A DNA stretch of 64,000 bases from the NCBI RefSeq assembly GCF_001482405.1, contig NZ_LPXO01000008.1:1-64000 (forward strand), written 5' to 3'. The DNA is from Pseudoponticoccus marisrubri. Lineage in GTDB: Bacteria; Pseudomonadota; Alphaproteobacteria; Rhodobacterales; Rhodobacteraceae. This document shows positions 16,740 through 28,380 of the stretch, one piece after another. A model generated the notes under the pieces. The model searched no databases. It saw only the letters and a program-made list of their open reading frames with translations, and was not told the origin of the DNA. Position 1 is the first letter of the stretch. The number at the start of each line of letters is the position of its first letter. The translations under genes were made by a program, and so were the position numbers.

Positions 16740-18464
16740 TCAGATCGGCAGGCCGACGACGAAGCGGGCGCCCAGCGGCTCGGAGGTGACATCGGCCTCG
16801 GTCGGGCGGATGTTCTCGGCCCAGATCACGCCGCCATGCGCCTCGACGATCTGCTTGGAGATGGCCAGCCCCAGCCCGGAATTGTTGCCGAAATCCGATT
16901 GCGGGCGCGAGGTGTAGAAGCGCTTGAAGATCTTGGTCAGCGCCTCTTCGGGGATGCCGGGGCCGGTATCCTCGACCACGACCAGCACGCGGTTCTCGCG
17001 CCGGCGCGCCCAGACCCGGATCGCGTCGCCATCCTCGCAGAACGAGATCGCGTTCGAGATCAGGTTGACGAAGACCTGCGCCAGCCGCGGCTCCAGCCCG
17101 TGAATGGTGATCGGGCGCTTGGGCAGGTCGGTGATGAACTCGATCCCCTTCTGCCGCGCGTCCTGGCCCAGAAACTCGCCAAGGTTCCCGATCATCTCGA
17201 GCAGATCGAATTCCTGCTCCTCTTCCTTGACCAGCTCGGAATCCAGCCGCGAGGCGTTCGAGATGTCGCTGACCAGCCGGTCCAGCCGGCGCACGTCATG
17301 GTCGATCACGTCCAAGAGCTTCTGCCGGTGCTCGTCCTTCTTGACCATGCGCAGGCTGCCCACGGCCGAGCGCAGGCTGGCCAGCGGGTTCTTGATCTCG
17401 TGCGCGACATCGGCGGCGAACTGTTCGTTGGAATCGATCCGGTCATAGAGCGCGCCCACCATGCCGCGCAGCGCGCCGGACAATCGGCCGATCTCGTCGG
17501 GGCGCGCGGTCAGGTCGGGGATGCGGATCCGGCCCGGCGTGCGGGTGCGACGGTTGCGGTCGCGCCCGATCTCGGCCGCGTCGGCCAGGTCCGAGATCGG
17601 GTTGGAAATGGTCGAGGCCAGCACGAGGCTGAGCCCTATCGAGACCAGCGTGGCGATGACGAACATCTGCAGCACGCGCTCACGCTCGGCGGCGACGGCG
17701 GCGTCGATCTCGGTCGCGGTCGAGACCAGCGCCACGGTGCCGAGGATCAGCTCGCCCTGACGGATCGGCGAGAGCGCGTGAAACAGCGTCTCGCCCGCGG
17801 GGCCGGTGCCCGCCTCGACGCGGGTCACGGCCGGGTCGCCCGCCTCGATCATGCGGCGCAGGCGATCCTCGAGCAGCAGCTCGGGCGTGTCGTCGAAATA
17901 GGTGAACAGCCCCGCGACCCCGCGCCAGACCGTGTTCAGGAAATCCGAGATCAGCGTGGGCTGGCCGTCCTGCGGCTCCACCGGGATGGCGGGGGGCACG
18001 CGGCCCGCGGCCTCGCCCACGAGAAAGCCGCCATTGTCGTAGATCAGCAGCTGGCTGCCGCTGCGCAGCTCGAGCCCGGCCAATGTGCCGGGCAGGTCCA
18101 GCCCGTCCGAGGTCCCGAGGCTGACCGGCGCGCCCTGCGGCAGCTGCGCCTCGAACACGTCGGCGATCAGCTCGACCTCGGCCTGCATGGCGTTGACGCG
18201 CTGGATGGCCAGCGTGTCGCGCGACGAGTTCAACCAGAGAATGCCCGCCACGAGCACGTTGAGCGCGATCAGGTTGAAGGTGATGATCTTGCGGGTCAGC
18301 GGCGAACGGTTCAGCGAGAACAGACCACGCCGGGCGCGGCTGTCGCGCAGCTCCTTCTCCACGGTGCTGTCCGGGGCGACCCAGTCGTCGCCCAGGACCA
18401 CGTCCGCGTCACGGCGATCACCGTCGCCGCCCTGCTGCGTGCCAATCCGTTCGGCCAAGGCCAT
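16740..18464 (-). CDS. chvG: Sensor histidine kinase ChvG
   Basis: The 574-aa membrane sensor of the ChvG-ChvI two-component system, known in rhizobia and Agrobacterium for acid, envelope and symbiotic responses. It has a cytoplasmic N-terminal tail, a first transmembrane helix near residues 60-78, a roughly 200-residue periplasmic sensor region, a second helix near 265-285, a HAMP domain, and the H-box VAHEIKNPLASL with the phosphorylated His at about 355. The ATPase N, G1 and G2 boxes follow (NLISNAISF, EDTGPGIP, GLGLAI). It is separated from chvI by three bases. Its position beside hprK and the PTS genes suggests integration of envelope and carbon signals. Confidence 0.94.
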   Translation of the reverse strand: MALAERIGTQQGGDGDRRDADVVLGDDWVAPDSTVEKELRDSRARRGLFSLNRSPLTRKIITFNLIALNVLVAGILWLNSSRDTLAIQRVNAMQAEVELIADVFEAQLPQGAPVSLGTSDGLDLPGTLAGLELRSGSQLLIYDNGGFLVGEAAGRVPPAIPVEPQDGQPTLISDFLNTVWRGVAGLFTYFDDTPELLLEDRLRRMIEAGDPAVTRVEAGTGPAGETLFHALSPIRQGELILGTVALVSTATEIDAAVAAERERVLQMFVIATLVSIGLSLVLASTISNPISDLADAAEIGRDRNRRTRTPGRIRIPDLTARPDEIGRLSGALRGMVGALYDRIDSNEQFAADVAHEIKNPLASLRSAVGSLRMVKKDEHRQKLLDVIDHDVRRLDRLVSDISNASRLDSELVKEEEQEFDLLEMIGNLGEFLGQDARQKGIEFITDLPKRPITIHGLEPRLAQVFVNLISNAISFCEDGDAIRVWARRRENRVLVVVEDTGPGIPEEALTKIFKRFYTSRPQSDFGNNSGLGLAISKQIVEAHGGVIWAENIRPTEADVTSEPLGARFVVGLPI

Positions 18465-18467
18465 CGA

Positions 18468-19169
18468 TCACTCTTCGTTGTAGCGGTACCCGATGCCATA
18501 CAGCGTCTCGATCGCCGAGAACTCGGGATCGACGCCGCGCATCTTCTTGCGCAGCCGCTTGATGTGGCTGTCGATGGTGCGGTCGTCGACATAGACCTGG
18601 TCGTCATAGGCCACGTCCATCAGCTGGTCGCGCGACTTGACGAAGCCGGGGCGCTGCGCCAGCGCCTGCAGCAGCAGGAATTCCGTCACGGTCAGGGACA
18701 CATCGCGGCCCTTCCAGCTGACGGCATGGCGCAGCGGGTCCATCGTCAGGCTGCCGCGGGTCATCAGCTTGGTCTCTTCGGTATCGCCCACGATGTCACC
18801 GGCCACCGCCTCCTGCCGGCGCAGCAGCGCGCGGATGCGTTCGACCAGCAGGCGCTGGCTGAAGGGCTTCTTGACGTAATCGTCGGCGCCCATGCGCAGG
18901 CCCAGCACCTCGTCGATCTCGTCATCCTTGGAGGTCAGGAAGATCACCGGCATCTTGGATTTCTGGCGCACGCGCTGCAGCAGGTCCATGCCGTCCATGC
19001 GGGGCATCTTGATGTCGAACACGGCCATGTCCGGCATCTTCTTGTTGAAGGCGTCGAGGGCGGATTGCCCGTCATTATACGTCTCGACCTCGAACCCCTC
19101 TGCCTCAAGGGTCATCGACACGGATGTCAGGATATTCCTGTCATCGTCCACAAGGGCGATTTTCGACAT
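18468..19169 (-). CDS. chvI: Response regulator ChvI, OmpR/PhoB family
   Basis: A 233-aa DNA-binding regulator. The acidic pocket is DDD at residues 8-10, the phosphoacceptor is Asp52 in [11 protein letters not shown], and KKPF supplies the conserved Lys. The C-terminal winged helix contains [17 protein letters not shown] and the [16 protein letters not shown] recognition segment. An AAGGA site precedes the ATG. It is the first gene of the leftward unit and is divergent from pckA with 340 bases between them, so ChvI could act on both promoters; that is inference. Confidence 0.95.
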   Translation of the reverse strand: MSKIALVDDDRNILTSVSMTLEAEGFEVETYNDGQSALDAFNKKMPDMAVFDIKMPRMDGMDLLQRVRQKSKMPVIFLTSKDDEIDEVLGLRMGADDYVKKPFSQRLLVERIRALLRRQEAVAGDIVGDTEETKLMTRGSLTMDPLRHAVSWKGRDVSLTVTEFLLLQALAQRPGFVKSRDQLMDVAYDDQVYVDDRTIDSHIKRLRKKMRGVDPEFSAIETLYGIGYRYNEE

Positions 19170-19509
19170 GGGTGGATTCCTTGTTCTGCTCTGGTTGCCT
19201 GTTTTTTTCCACAGTATGGAAGATTTTACCCTTTACAACAATGCCAAACTGCGAATCAGGCCACCATCCGGGGCTCATCACAGGCGAATTTGGCAAAGGA
19301 ATGGCTAAAAAGCCGCAGTCCGGTCGAATGATTTACATTTCGCATCGGCGGGGCTCTGCCTTGGTATCGCTAACCGGAACTTTGTAGCGCTAACTGTGCC
19401 GATGCGTCCTGTTCACTCCGGAAAGCCGCGTGTTAAACAAACTTTCATCGGCGGCGCGTTCGCCGCACGATACTTACACGACCAGGCGCGAGCGACAGGA
19501 GCACGGCAG
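19170..19509. other. chvI-pckA divergent intergenic region, 340 bp
   Basis: No gene is seen here. It holds the promoters of chvI (leftward) and pckA (rightward). For chvI, TTGTTG and CATACT on the minus strand are 17 bases apart and lie in an AT-rich stretch (about 19205-19245). For pckA the clearest elements are two 20-bp direct repeats at 19361-19400, listed separately. A small hairpin, GCGGCG-CGTT-CGCCGC, lies at 19451-19466 in the likely leader. The unusually long pckA upstream region suggests more than one regulator. Confidence 0.6.
19361..19400. promoter_or_regulatory. Two 20-bp direct repeats upstream of pckA (candidate operators)
   Basis: Bases 19361-19380 and 19381-19400 are direct repeats with 14 of 20 positions identical; both contain CGCTAAC preceded by GTA. 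The period is exactly 20 bp, about two helical turns, so bound proteins would sit on the same DNA face. The second copy contains the perfect palindrome TAGCGCTA. The pckA ATG is 110 bases further on. The binding protein is not known; a LacI-family or other gluconeogenesis regulator is a guess. Confidence 0.5.
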
Positions 19510-21108
19510 ATGGCATTCGGACGGGTGAACCCGCAATTCCGGCTTGAAGATCAGGGGATCGAAGGGCTGGGCAATGTCTATTACAACCTCATGGAGCCGG
19601 CCCTGATCGAGGCCGCCCTGAAACGGGGCGAGGGCACGCTGGGCAAGGGTGGATCCTTCCTCGTGACCACCGGCACCTATACGGGCCGGTCGCCCAAGGA
19701 CAAGTTCGTGGTGCGCACCCCCTCGGTCGAGGAGTCGATCTGGTGGGAGAACAACCAGCCGATGGAGCCCGACGCCTTCGACCGGCTGCATGCCGACATG
19801 CTGGAGCACATGAAGGGCGGCGACTACTACGTGCAGGACCTTGTCGGCGGCGCCGACCCGGCCAACGCGATCGACGTGCGCGTGATCTCGGAACTGGCCT
19901 GGCACAACCTGTTCATCCGCCACATGCTGCGCCGTCCCGATCGCGAGGACCTGGACAGCTTCACCGCCGATTACACGATCATCAACTGCCCGACCTTCAA
20001 GGCCGACCCGGCGCGCCACGGCTGCCGGACCGAGACGGTGATCGCGCTGAATTTCGACAAGAAGCTGATCCTGATCGGCAACACGGAATACGCGGGCGAG
20101 AACAAGAAATCGGTCTTCACCCTGCTGAACTACATCCTGCCCGGCAAGGGCATCATGGCGATGCATTGCTCGGCCAATCACGCGCCGGGCAACCCGGTGG
20201 ACACGGCCGTCTTCTTCGGCCTGTCGGGCACCGGCAAGACCACGCTCTCGGCCGATCCCGAGCGCGTGCTGATCGGCGATGACGAACATGGCTGGTCGGA
20301 TCGCGGCACCTTCAACTTCGAGGGCGGCTGCTATGCCAAGACCATCAAGCTGTCCCCCGAGGCCGAGCCCGAGATCTATGCCACGACCGAGAAGTTCGGC
20401 ACGGTGATCGAGAACATGGTCTACGACCCCGAGACCTTCGATCTGGATTTCGAGGATGACAGCCTGACCGCCAACATGCGCTGCGCCTACCCGCTGCATT
20501 ATATCTCGAACGCGTCGCGCACGGCGCTGGGCGGGCATCCCAAGAACATCATCATGCTGACCTGCGACGCCTTCGGCGTGCTGCCCCCGATCGCGCGGCT
20601 GACGCCGGCGCAGGCCATGTACCACTTCCTGTCGGGCTTCACCGCCAAGGTCGCCGGGACCGAGCGCGGCGTGACCGAGCCCGAGCCCACCTTCTCGACC
20701 TGTTTCGGCGCCCCCTTCATGCCGCGCCGCCCCGAGGTCTACGGCAACCTGCTGCGCGACAAGATCGCCAAGCACGGCGCGACCTGCTGGCTGGTCAATA
20801 CCGGCTGGACCGGCGGCGCCTACGGCACCGGCTCGCGCATGCCGATCAAGGCGACCCGGGCGCTGCTGCATGCAGCACTCGACGGTGCGCTGGCCGATGC
20901 CGAGTTCCGCAAGGATCCGAATTTCGGCTTCGAGGTTCCGGTCCGGGTCGAGGGCGTGCCCGACATGCTGCTGGACCCGCGCAAGACATGGGACGACAAG
21001 GCAGCCTATGACGCGCAGGCCGACAAGCTGGTGCAGATGTTCGCCGACAATTTCGCGCAATACGTCCCCTATATCGACGAGGACGTGAAGGCCGCCGCCA
21101 TCGGCTGA
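19510..21108 (+). CDS. pckA: Phosphoenolpyruvate carboxykinase (ATP)
   Basis: The 532-aa enzyme converts oxaloacetate to phosphoenolpyruvate with ATP, the first committed step of gluconeogenesis from TCA-cycle carbon. The kinase P-loop [13 protein letters not shown] begins at about residue 237, followed by the metal-binding IGDDEHGWS and [11 protein letters not shown] chose ATG 19510 with AGGAG eight bases upstream; the frame is open back to 19396 but that part lacks family similarity and overlaps the repeat region. A strong terminator follows. Its divergent partner is chvI, and the pckA-chvGI-PTS arrangement is conserved in alphaproteobacteria. Confidence 0.97.
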   Translation: MAFGRVNPQFRLEDQGIEGLGNVYYNLMEPALIEAALKRGEGTLGKGGSFLVTTGTYTGRSPKDKFVVRTPSVEESIWWENNQPMEPDAFDRLHADMLEHMKGGDYYVQDLVGGADPANAIDVRVISELAWHNLFIRHMLRRPDREDLDSFTADYTIINCPTFKADPARHGCRTETVIALNFDKKLILIGNTEYAGENKKSVFTLLNYILPGKGIMAMHCSANHAPGNPVDTAVFFGLSGTGKTTLSADPERVLIGDDEHGWSDRGTFNFEGGCYAKTIKLSPEAEPEIYATTEKFGTVIENMVYDPETFDLDFEDDSLTANMRCAYPLHYISNASRTALGGHPKNIIMLTCDAFGVLPPIARLTPAQAMYHFLSGFTAKVAGTERGVTEPEPTFSTCFGAPFMPRRPEVYGNLLRDKIAKHGATCWLVNTGWTGGAYGTGSRMPIKATRALLHAALDGALADAEFRKDPNFGFEVPVRVEGVPDMLLDPRKTWDDKAAYDAQADKLVQMFADNFAQYVPYIDEDVKAAAIG

Positions 21109-21131
21109 GCCTTCCTCGCGTGACGGCATCG

Positions 21132-21168
21132 CCCCGTCGCCCCCTTGTCGGGGCGGCGGGGTCTTGCT
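21132..21168 (+). terminator. Terminator hairpin after pckA
   Basis: A 12-bp stem (21132-21143 with 21150-21161, one G-U pair) closes a 6-base loop and is followed by TCTTGCT. It lies 24 bases past the pckA stop. Confidence 0.6.
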
Positions 21169-21259
21169 GTCGGGGCCCCGGGGTAGGGGAAACCGGGCTC
21201 AAACCGGCGCGTCGGCTGTGCTAGGGCTGGGGCCGTCCCAGATTGCAGGAGACCTGTCG

Positions 21260-21793
21260 ATGATCCGTTGCAGCCTTGCCGCCCTCTGCCTTGCCGGCAC
21301 CGCCCAGGCCGAAGGCGCATCCTTTGCCGAGCCGCCGATGATCCTGCTGGATCACGGCGTGATCTGCGAGATCGAACTGGACGGCCATCGCGAGGCGCCG
21401 GGCACCGAATCCGGCCGGCTGAACATCGTGGACCAGGACCAGGCGCTGGACCTGACCACCGCCGCGGTGCCCGCGCAGATCGGGCTGAGCTTCGGCATCC
21501 GCGCCACGCTGGAAGACGGGGTCGACCCGGGCGATGTCGAGGTGGTGGTCACCCACCCGCCCATGGGTCCGCGCAACATCACCGAAGAACGCTGGGATGC
21601 CGAGATGACGCCCGGCGACATCGCGCTGAACCTGTTCACCTTCGAATACGATTACGAGCTGGTGCAGGGCCCGTGGAGCTTCCAGCTGCGCCGGGATGAC
21701 CGGACGCTGCTGCGGCAGGACTTCGTGGTGGGCCCGCGCGACAGCGTGCCGGTGGTGCAGGACACGTGCTTTACCGCGCTGATCATGTCCTGA
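21260..21793 (+). CDS. Putative secreted protein, probable DUF3859 family
   Basis: A 177-aa protein with a cleavable signal peptide (cleavage likely after TAQA, about residue 16). The mature part is acidic and contains SFGIRATLEDG, VVVTHPPMGPRNIT and FTFEYDYELVQGPWSFQLRRDD, which look like the beta-rich DUF3859 domain. I am moderately sure of that family name and know no function for it. It is expected in the periplasm. The ATG at 21260 was chosen because the signal peptide starts there and AGGAGA lies about ten bases upstream. The neighbours give no functional clue. Confidence 0.72.
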   Translation: MIRCSLAALCLAGTAQAEGASFAEPPMILLDHGVICEIELDGHREAPGTESGRLNIVDQDQALDLTTAAVPAQIGLSFGIRATLEDGVDPGDVEVVVTHPPMGPRNITEERWDAEMTPGDIALNLFTFEYDYELVQGPWSFQLRRDDRTLLRQDFVVGPRDSVPVVQDTCFTALIMS

Positions 21794-21835
21794 ACGGGAC
21801 GCACCGGGGCCCATGCCCCGGCGCGACCCGAAGGC

Positions 21836-22666
21836 TCACGCGGCGCGCAGGCCCAGGATCTGGCGCGCCTGTTCGGGTGTGGCGACGGGGCGGTCATATT
21901 TCTCGCAGAGCGTCACCGCCCGCGCGACCAGCGCGGCATTCGAGGGCGCCAGCGTGTCGCGATCCAGCCGGACATTGTCCTCGAGCCCCGTGCGCGTGTG
22001 CCCGCCCTCGGCGATGCACCACTCGTTGACCTCGACCTGGTGGCGCCCGATGCCGGCGGCGCACCATTCCGCGTCCGGCGCCAGCCGCTGCACCGTCTTG
22101 ATGTAATAGTCGAACACGTCGCGGTCACAGGGCATGGCGTTCTTCACGCCCATCACGAACTGCACGTAGAGCTGGCCGGGAATGCGCCCGTCGCGGTTCA
22201 TCTCGGCCGCCTTGAAGATATGGCTGAGATCGAAGGCCTCGATCTCGGGCTTGACCTGGTAGGTGCGCATCTCGCTGGCCAGCCAGTCGACGAGGTCGGG
22301 CGGGTTCTCGTAGACGCGGGTGGGAAAGTTGTTCGACCCGACCGAGAGCGAGGCCATGTCGGGCGCCAGCGACAGCATCCCGCCGCGCGCCTGCCCCGCG
22401 CCCGATCGCCCGCCGGTGGAGAGCTGGATGATCATGCCCGGGCAGTGCTTTTCCAACCCTTCCTTCAGCCGCGCGAAGCGCTCGGGATCCGAGGTCGGCG
22501 TCTCGTCATCGTTGCGCACGTGGCAATGCGCGATGGACGCGCCGGCCTCGAAGGCGGCCTGGGTGCTTTCCACCTGTTCCTCGATGCTGATCGGCACGGC
22601 CGGGTTGTCGGCCTTTCGCGGGACCGACCCGGTGATGGCCACGCAGATGATGCAGGGTTTCGTCAT
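21836..22666 (-). CDS. Beta-keto acid cleavage enzyme (BKACE, DUF849)
   Basis: A 276-aa zinc enzyme of the BKACE family, which condenses a beta-keto acid with acetyl-CoA to give acetoacetate and a new acyl-CoA. The metal-binding His-x-His is at residues 47 and 49 (HCHVRNDD) and the late Glu ligand is in RTGLEDN. The ATG at 22664-22666 has AAAGGAGAA upstream; a longer frame to 22753 runs through Arg/Pro-rich noise. It lies 86 bases after pcaG on the same strand, which points to 3-oxoadipate as substrate, giving succinyl-CoA and acetoacetate. The genomic context, not the sequence, supports that substrate. Confidence 0.9.
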   Translation of the reverse strand: MTKPCIICVAITGSVPRKADNPAVPISIEEQVESTQAAFEAGASIAHCHVRNDDETPTSDPERFARLKEGLEKHCPGMIIQLSTGGRSGAGQARGGMLSLAPDMASLSVGSNNFPTRVYENPPDLVDWLASEMRTYQVKPEIEAFDLSHIFKAAEMNRDGRIPGQLYVQFVMGVKNAMPCDRDVFDYYIKTVQRLAPDAEWCAAGIGRHQVEVNEWCIAEGGHTRTGLEDNVRLDRDTLAPSNAALVARAVTLCEKYDRPVATPEQARQILGLRAA

Positions 22667-22752
22667 TCCCGTTCTCCTTTTCTTGCGCGCGAAACTGGCG
22701 CGACGGGGCGGCGGGCGCAAGTCCCCGCGGCCGCCCGCCCCCGGCACGCACA

Positions 22753-23373
22753 TTACACGTCGAAGAACACCGTCTCGTCATCGCCCTGCAGGCGGATGTC
22801 GAAGCGATAGACCCCTTGGCCGTCGCGTTCGCTGCGCCGCGCCAGCAGCGTGGCGCGCCGACGCTCCCATTCGATGAGGTTGAGCACCGGGTCGGCCGCG
22901 TTGGCCGCGCTCTCGTCCTCGAAATAGAGCCGCGTGTTCAGCCCGATATTGATGCCGCGCGACACGATCCACAGGCTGATATGCGGCGCCTGCGGGCCGA
23001 TATTGCGCCCTGGGGTGGGCCCCGGCTTGACCGTGTCGAAGCCCCATTCGCCGGTCTCGAAATCGCAGATCACCCGGCCCCAGCCGCGGAACCCTTCCTC
23101 GACCGGGCCGCCGCCCTCGGGATGGGCGTAGTACCCGTCTGCATTGGCCTGCCAGGCCTCGATCAGCACGTCCTTGACCGGGCTGCCGGTGCCGTCGATC
23201 ACCACGCCCTCGATGCGGATCCGCTCGCCCCGCGCGTTCGGACCGGCAATGTCGTGGCCGAGCTCCTGCGCGTAGATGCTGAACCCCGCCGCGCCGGGGG
23301 CCAGGCCGATATGCACGTAAGGCCCCGCCGTCTGCGACGGGGTTTCCCTGAGATAGTCGAGTTTCTGCGCCAT
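22753..23373 (-). CDS. pcaG: Protocatechuate 3,4-dioxygenase subunit alpha
   Basis: The 206-aa alpha subunit of the intradiol ring-cleavage enzyme that opens protocatechuate to 3-carboxy-cis,cis-muconate. It keeps the intradiol beta-sandwich landmarks: ETPSQTAGPYVHIGL near the N-terminus, LIEAWQANADGYY, and the HISLWI strand. The alpha chain does not hold the iron by itself; the ligands come from PcaH. It starts three bases after the pcaH stop, as expected for a fixed subunit ratio. Confidence 0.96.
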   Translation of the reverse strand: MAQKLDYLRETPSQTAGPYVHIGLAPGAAGFSIYAQELGHDIAGPNARGERIRIEGVVIDGTGSPVKDVLIEAWQANADGYYAHPEGGGPVEEGFRGWGRVICDFETGEWGFDTVKPGPTPGRNIGPQAPHISLWIVSRGINIGLNTRLYFEDESAANAADPVLNLIEWERRRATLLARRSERDGQGVYRFDIRLQGDDETVFFDV

Positions 23374-23376
23374 GGC

Positions 23377-24105
23377 TCAGTTCCCCTCCAGGCGGTTCTC
23401 GAACAGGGTCGAGCGGCGGCCGCGCAGCACGATGTCGAACCTGTAGGCGATGGTGTCGAGCGGGATCGTCGCGTTCATGTCCAGCACGGCGACAAGGCTG
23501 TCGATCGCGTCCGGGTCGGGGATCGTCTGCACGATCGGGCATCTGGCGATCAGCGGATCCCCCTCGAAATAGCATTGCGTGATCAGCCGCTGCGCAAAGC
23601 CGGTGCCGAAGATCGACAGGTGGATATGCGCCGGGCGCCAGTTGTTCACCGTGTTGCGCCACGGGTAGGCGCCGGGCTTCACCGTGCGGAAAAAGTAGTA
23701 CCCGTGCTCATCGGTCAGCGTGCGGCCGCAACCGCCGAAATTCGGGTCGATCGGCGCAAGGTAGGTGTCCTTCTTGTGGCGATAGCGCCCGCCCGCATTG
23801 GCCTGCCACGCCTCGACCAGCGTGTGGGGCACCGGGCGGGCATTCTCGTCCAGCACCCGGCCGTGCAGGATGATCCGCTCGCCGATGGCGCTCTCGCCCG
23901 GCCGGGCGTAGTTGTAGATCATGTCGCGATCCAGCGGATCCACATCACCATGCCCGAAGACCGGGCCGGTGATCTCCGAGACCGAGCTCTGCAGGCTGAT
24001 CAGCGGGTAGCGCGGCGAACGCGCGACGGATGTCTTGTAATCGGGCGTCAGGGCCGGCGGGTGCCGCCCCCGGTCGCGCTGGTAGAATTCGCCGTCCTTG
24101 GGCAT
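23377..24105 (-). CDS. pcaH: Protocatechuate 3,4-dioxygenase subunit beta
   Basis: The 242-aa iron-binding subunit of protocatechuate 3,4-dioxygenase. The Fe(III) ligands are visible: one Tyr in GGRYRHKKD, a second in YPWRN exactly 39 residues later as in the Pseudomonas enzyme, and the two His of [10 protein letters not shown]. The ATG at 24103-24105 has GAGGGAGA upstream. An N-terminal assembly segment ([16 protein letters not shown]) is also typical. It sits 31 bases after pcaC and three bases before pcaG in the pobA-pcaCHG unit. Confidence 0.97.
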   Translation of the reverse strand: MPKDGEFYQRDRGRHPPALTPDYKTSVARSPRYPLISLQSSVSEITGPVFGHGDVDPLDRDMIYNYARPGESAIGERIILHGRVLDENARPVPHTLVEAWQANAGGRYRHKKDTYLAPIDPNFGGCGRTLTDEHGYYFFRTVKPGAYPWRNTVNNWRPAHIHLSIFGTGFAQRLITQCYFEGDPLIARCPIVQTIPDPDAIDSLVAVLDMNATIPLDTIAYRFDIVLRGRRSTLFENRLEGN

Positions 24106-24136
24106 GGCTGTCTCCCTCGTCTTGCCCCGCAAGGGG

Positions 24137-24514
24137 TCACGTCTCGTCCATCTCGGCATAGGTGGCCTTGGCCAGCTTCAGCGCGTGGTTGGCGCGCGGC
24201 ACGCCGGCATAGATCGCCACATGCTGGAACGCCTCCAGCACGTCGGTCTTCGAGGCCCCGGTGCGCGCCGTGGCGCGAATATGCATGGGGATCTCGTCGA
24301 AATTGCCCAGCGCGGCCAGCAGCGCCAGCGTGATCATCGAGCGTTCGCGGTCGGTGATCCCGTCCGAGGCCCAGACCGTGCCCCAGGCCCCCTCGGTGAT
24401 CAGCCTCTGGAAGGCGTCGTCGAAGGGGCTGCGCGCGGCCTCGGCGCGGTCCACATGGGCATCGCCCAGCACGTGGCGCCGCACCTGCATGCCGGTCTCG
24501 TACTTGTCTGTCAT
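24137..24514 (-). CDS. pcaC: 4-carboxymuconolactone decarboxylase
   Basis: The 125-aa decarboxylase that makes 3-oxoadipate enol-lactone from 4-carboxymuconolactone. It belongs to the AhpD/CMD fold and shows the small helical pattern with [12 protein letters not shown] and [19 protein letters not shown]. Its length fits stand-alone PcaC rather than a PcaDC fusion. The ATG at 24512-24514 was chosen with GGAGGAGA-type sequence upstream. pcaB, which must act before it, and pcaD, which acts after it, are not in the window. Confidence 0.94.
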   Translation of the reverse strand: MTDKYETGMQVRRHVLGDAHVDRAEAARSPFDDAFQRLITEGAWGTVWASDGITDRERSMITLALLAALGNFDEIPMHIRATARTGASKTDVLEAFQHVAIYAGVPRANHALKLAKATYAEMDET

Positions 24515-24537
24515 CCGATCTCCTCCGGCCGGTCCGC

Positions 24538-26731
<2,194 letters not shown>

Positions 26732-26919
26732 CCGAAACGTGGCAGTGATCCACAGGTTTGTCGAGTTGTCACCAATTATTTGCTTTACACCCGACTCACC
26801 CGTCAGGCACCATATCTTGTAAGGGCGCGGGCAAAGCCCCGCAGACCCTAGAGCAGGCAGCTAGCGCTGGGGGCGACACGGTCTCCCATCCAGACGGCTA
26901 TAACAAACGAGGTGGCGGC

Positions 26920-27420
26920 ATGGCCCTGTCCGAGCAATTCCTGAGCGAAGAACTGCACCCCATCGACATCGTCGAGCATATCGCCGAGCACAATGACTGG
27001 GATTTCGACCGCGTGGGCGACGACCAGATCGCCATGGCGGTGCAGGGCCAGTGGCGCACCTATTCCATCACCTTGGCCTGGTCGGGAATGGACGAGACGC
27101 TGCGCATGATCTGCACCTTCGAGATGGAGCCGCCCGACGACAAGTTGCCGGTGCTCTACGAGGGGCTGAACGCGGTGAACGACCAATGCTGGGCCGGTGC
27201 CTTCAGCTACTGGGGCGAGCACCAGCTGATGGTCTACAAATACGGGCTGGCGCTGGCCGGGGGCAATATCGCCTCGGCGGCGCAGATCGACACGATGATC
27301 AGCGCCGCGGTGCTGTCCTCGGAACGCTACTACCCGGCCTTCCAGTTGATGGTCTGGACCGACAAGACCGCGCGCGAAGCGCTGCAGATCGCCATCGCCG
27401 AGGCCTATGGCCGCGCCTGA
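26920..27420 (+). CDS. YbjN domain-containing protein
   Basis: A 166-aa soluble acidic protein of the YbjN family, which resembles type III secretion chaperones in fold; members affect motility and stress phenotypes in enterobacteria, but no biochemical activity is settled. Recognisable parts are HIAEHNDWDFDRVGDDQIAM, the RTYSITLAWSGMDETLRM strand region and LPVLYEGLNAVNDQCW. GAGGTGG precedes the ATG at 26920. The 188-base upstream gap includes a possible -10, TATCTT at about 26813. proC follows on the same strand after 144 bases. Confidence 0.88.
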   Translation: MALSEQFLSEELHPIDIVEHIAEHNDWDFDRVGDDQIAMAVQGQWRTYSITLAWSGMDETLRMICTFEMEPPDDKLPVLYEGLNAVNDQCWAGAFSYWGEHQLMVYKYGLALAGGNIASAAQIDTMISAAVLSSERYYPAFQLMVWTDKTAREALQIAIAEAYGRA

Positions 27421-27476
27421 GTGATGCGGGGCGCGCCACGGGCCCGCCCGGCGCGCGGTTGGGCAGCAGGGGATGT

Positions 27477-27500
27477 GAGTATTTGAAAAGAGAAGAAGAC
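27477..27500 (+). repeat. GAGTATTT dispersed element, degenerate copy
   Basis: This intergenic element starts GAGTATTTGAAAAG and is followed by AAGAAG. It is the most diverged of four copies in the window; the others are at 30235 and, as an inverted pair, at 63006-63068. Confidence 0.45.
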
Positions 27501-27564
27501 AGGGGCGTCGGGATTGCGGCGCCCCTTTGCTTTGCGTAGCCCTGTCACGGAAAGGGAGAGTGCG

Positions 27565-28380
27565 ATGCAGGATAGCGAGATCGCCCGTCGCGGGCTGGTG
27601 CTGCTGGGATGCGGCAAGATGGGATCGGCCATGCTGGAGGGCTGGCTGGCGCGCGGCCTGCCCGCGGCCTCGGTCTGGGTGAAGGATCCCGACCCCTCGG
27701 ACTGGCTGGCCGCACAGGGCGTGCACCTGAATGCCGACCTGCCGCAGGATCCGGCGGTGGTGCTGGTCGCGGTCAAGCCGCAGGTCATGGCGCAGGCCCT
27801 GCCGGTGCTGGCGCCCTTGGGCGGGGGGCGGACGCTGTTCCTGTCGGTGGCCGCGGGCATCCCGATCTCGGCCTTCGAGACGCAGCTGGGCAGCGACACG
27901 CCGGTGATCCGCGCCATGCCCAACACGCCCGCCGCCATCGGGCGCGGCATCACCGCGATCATCGGCAATGACAGCACGCGCGAGGTGCAGCTGCAGATGG
28001 CCGAGGCGCTGCTGTCGGCCGTGGGCGAGGTCGTGCGGCTGGAGGAGGAGGGCCAGATGGACGCGGTGACGGGGGTCAGCGGCTCGGGCCCGGCCTATGT
28101 CTTCCACATGATCGAGTGCCTGGCCGCGGCGGGCGCGGTCGAGGGGCTGGACCCCGTGCTGGCTCTGCGGCTGGCCCGCGCGACCGTGGCCGGGGCCGGG
28201 GCACTGGCGCAGGAGACCGGAACGGAGCCGGCGCAGCTGCGCCGCAACGTGACCTCGCCCAATGGCACGACGCAGGCCGGGCTGGACGTGCTGATGAACG
28301 CGGAGCGCGGCCTGCCGCCCTTGATGCGCGCCACGGTGGCGGCGGCGGCAGCGCGGTCGCGGGAGCTGGCCGATGGCTGA
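27565..28380 (+). CDS. proC: Pyrroline-5-carboxylate reductase
   Basis: The 271-aa enzyme catalyses the last step of proline synthesis. The NAD(P) loop GCGKMGSAM is near residues 14-22, AMPNTPAAIGRGIT is the substrate-region signature, and the C-terminal VSGSGPAYVFHMIE and TSPNGTTQAGLDVL stretches are the ProC hallmarks. The ATG at 27565 has AAAGGGAGA upstream. Its last eight bases overlap the tRNA-binding protein gene in another frame, so the two are coupled. Confidence 0.95.
   Translation: MQDSEIARRGLVLLGCGKMGSAMLEGWLARGLPAASVWVKDPDPSDWLAAQGVHLNADLPQDPAVVLVAVKPQVMAQALPVLAPLGGGRTLFLSVAAGIPISAFETQLGSDTPVIRAMPNTPAAIGRGITAIIGNDSTREVQLQMAEALLSAVGEVVRLEEEGQMDAVTGVSGSGPAYVFHMIECLAAAGAVEGLDPVLALRLARATVAGAGALAQETGTEPAQLRRNVTSPNGTTQAGLDVLMNAERGLPPLMRATVAAAAARSRELADG

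Noticed and set aside
16581-19331. A 916-codon plus-strand frame opposite chvG and chvI
   Set aside because: Low-complexity antisense of well-supported genes; no ribosome site or recognisable domain.
26746-26775. TGATCC near 26750 as an RpoE promoter for ybjN
   Set aside because: The base run 16 positions later is GTCACC-like, not CGTAA.
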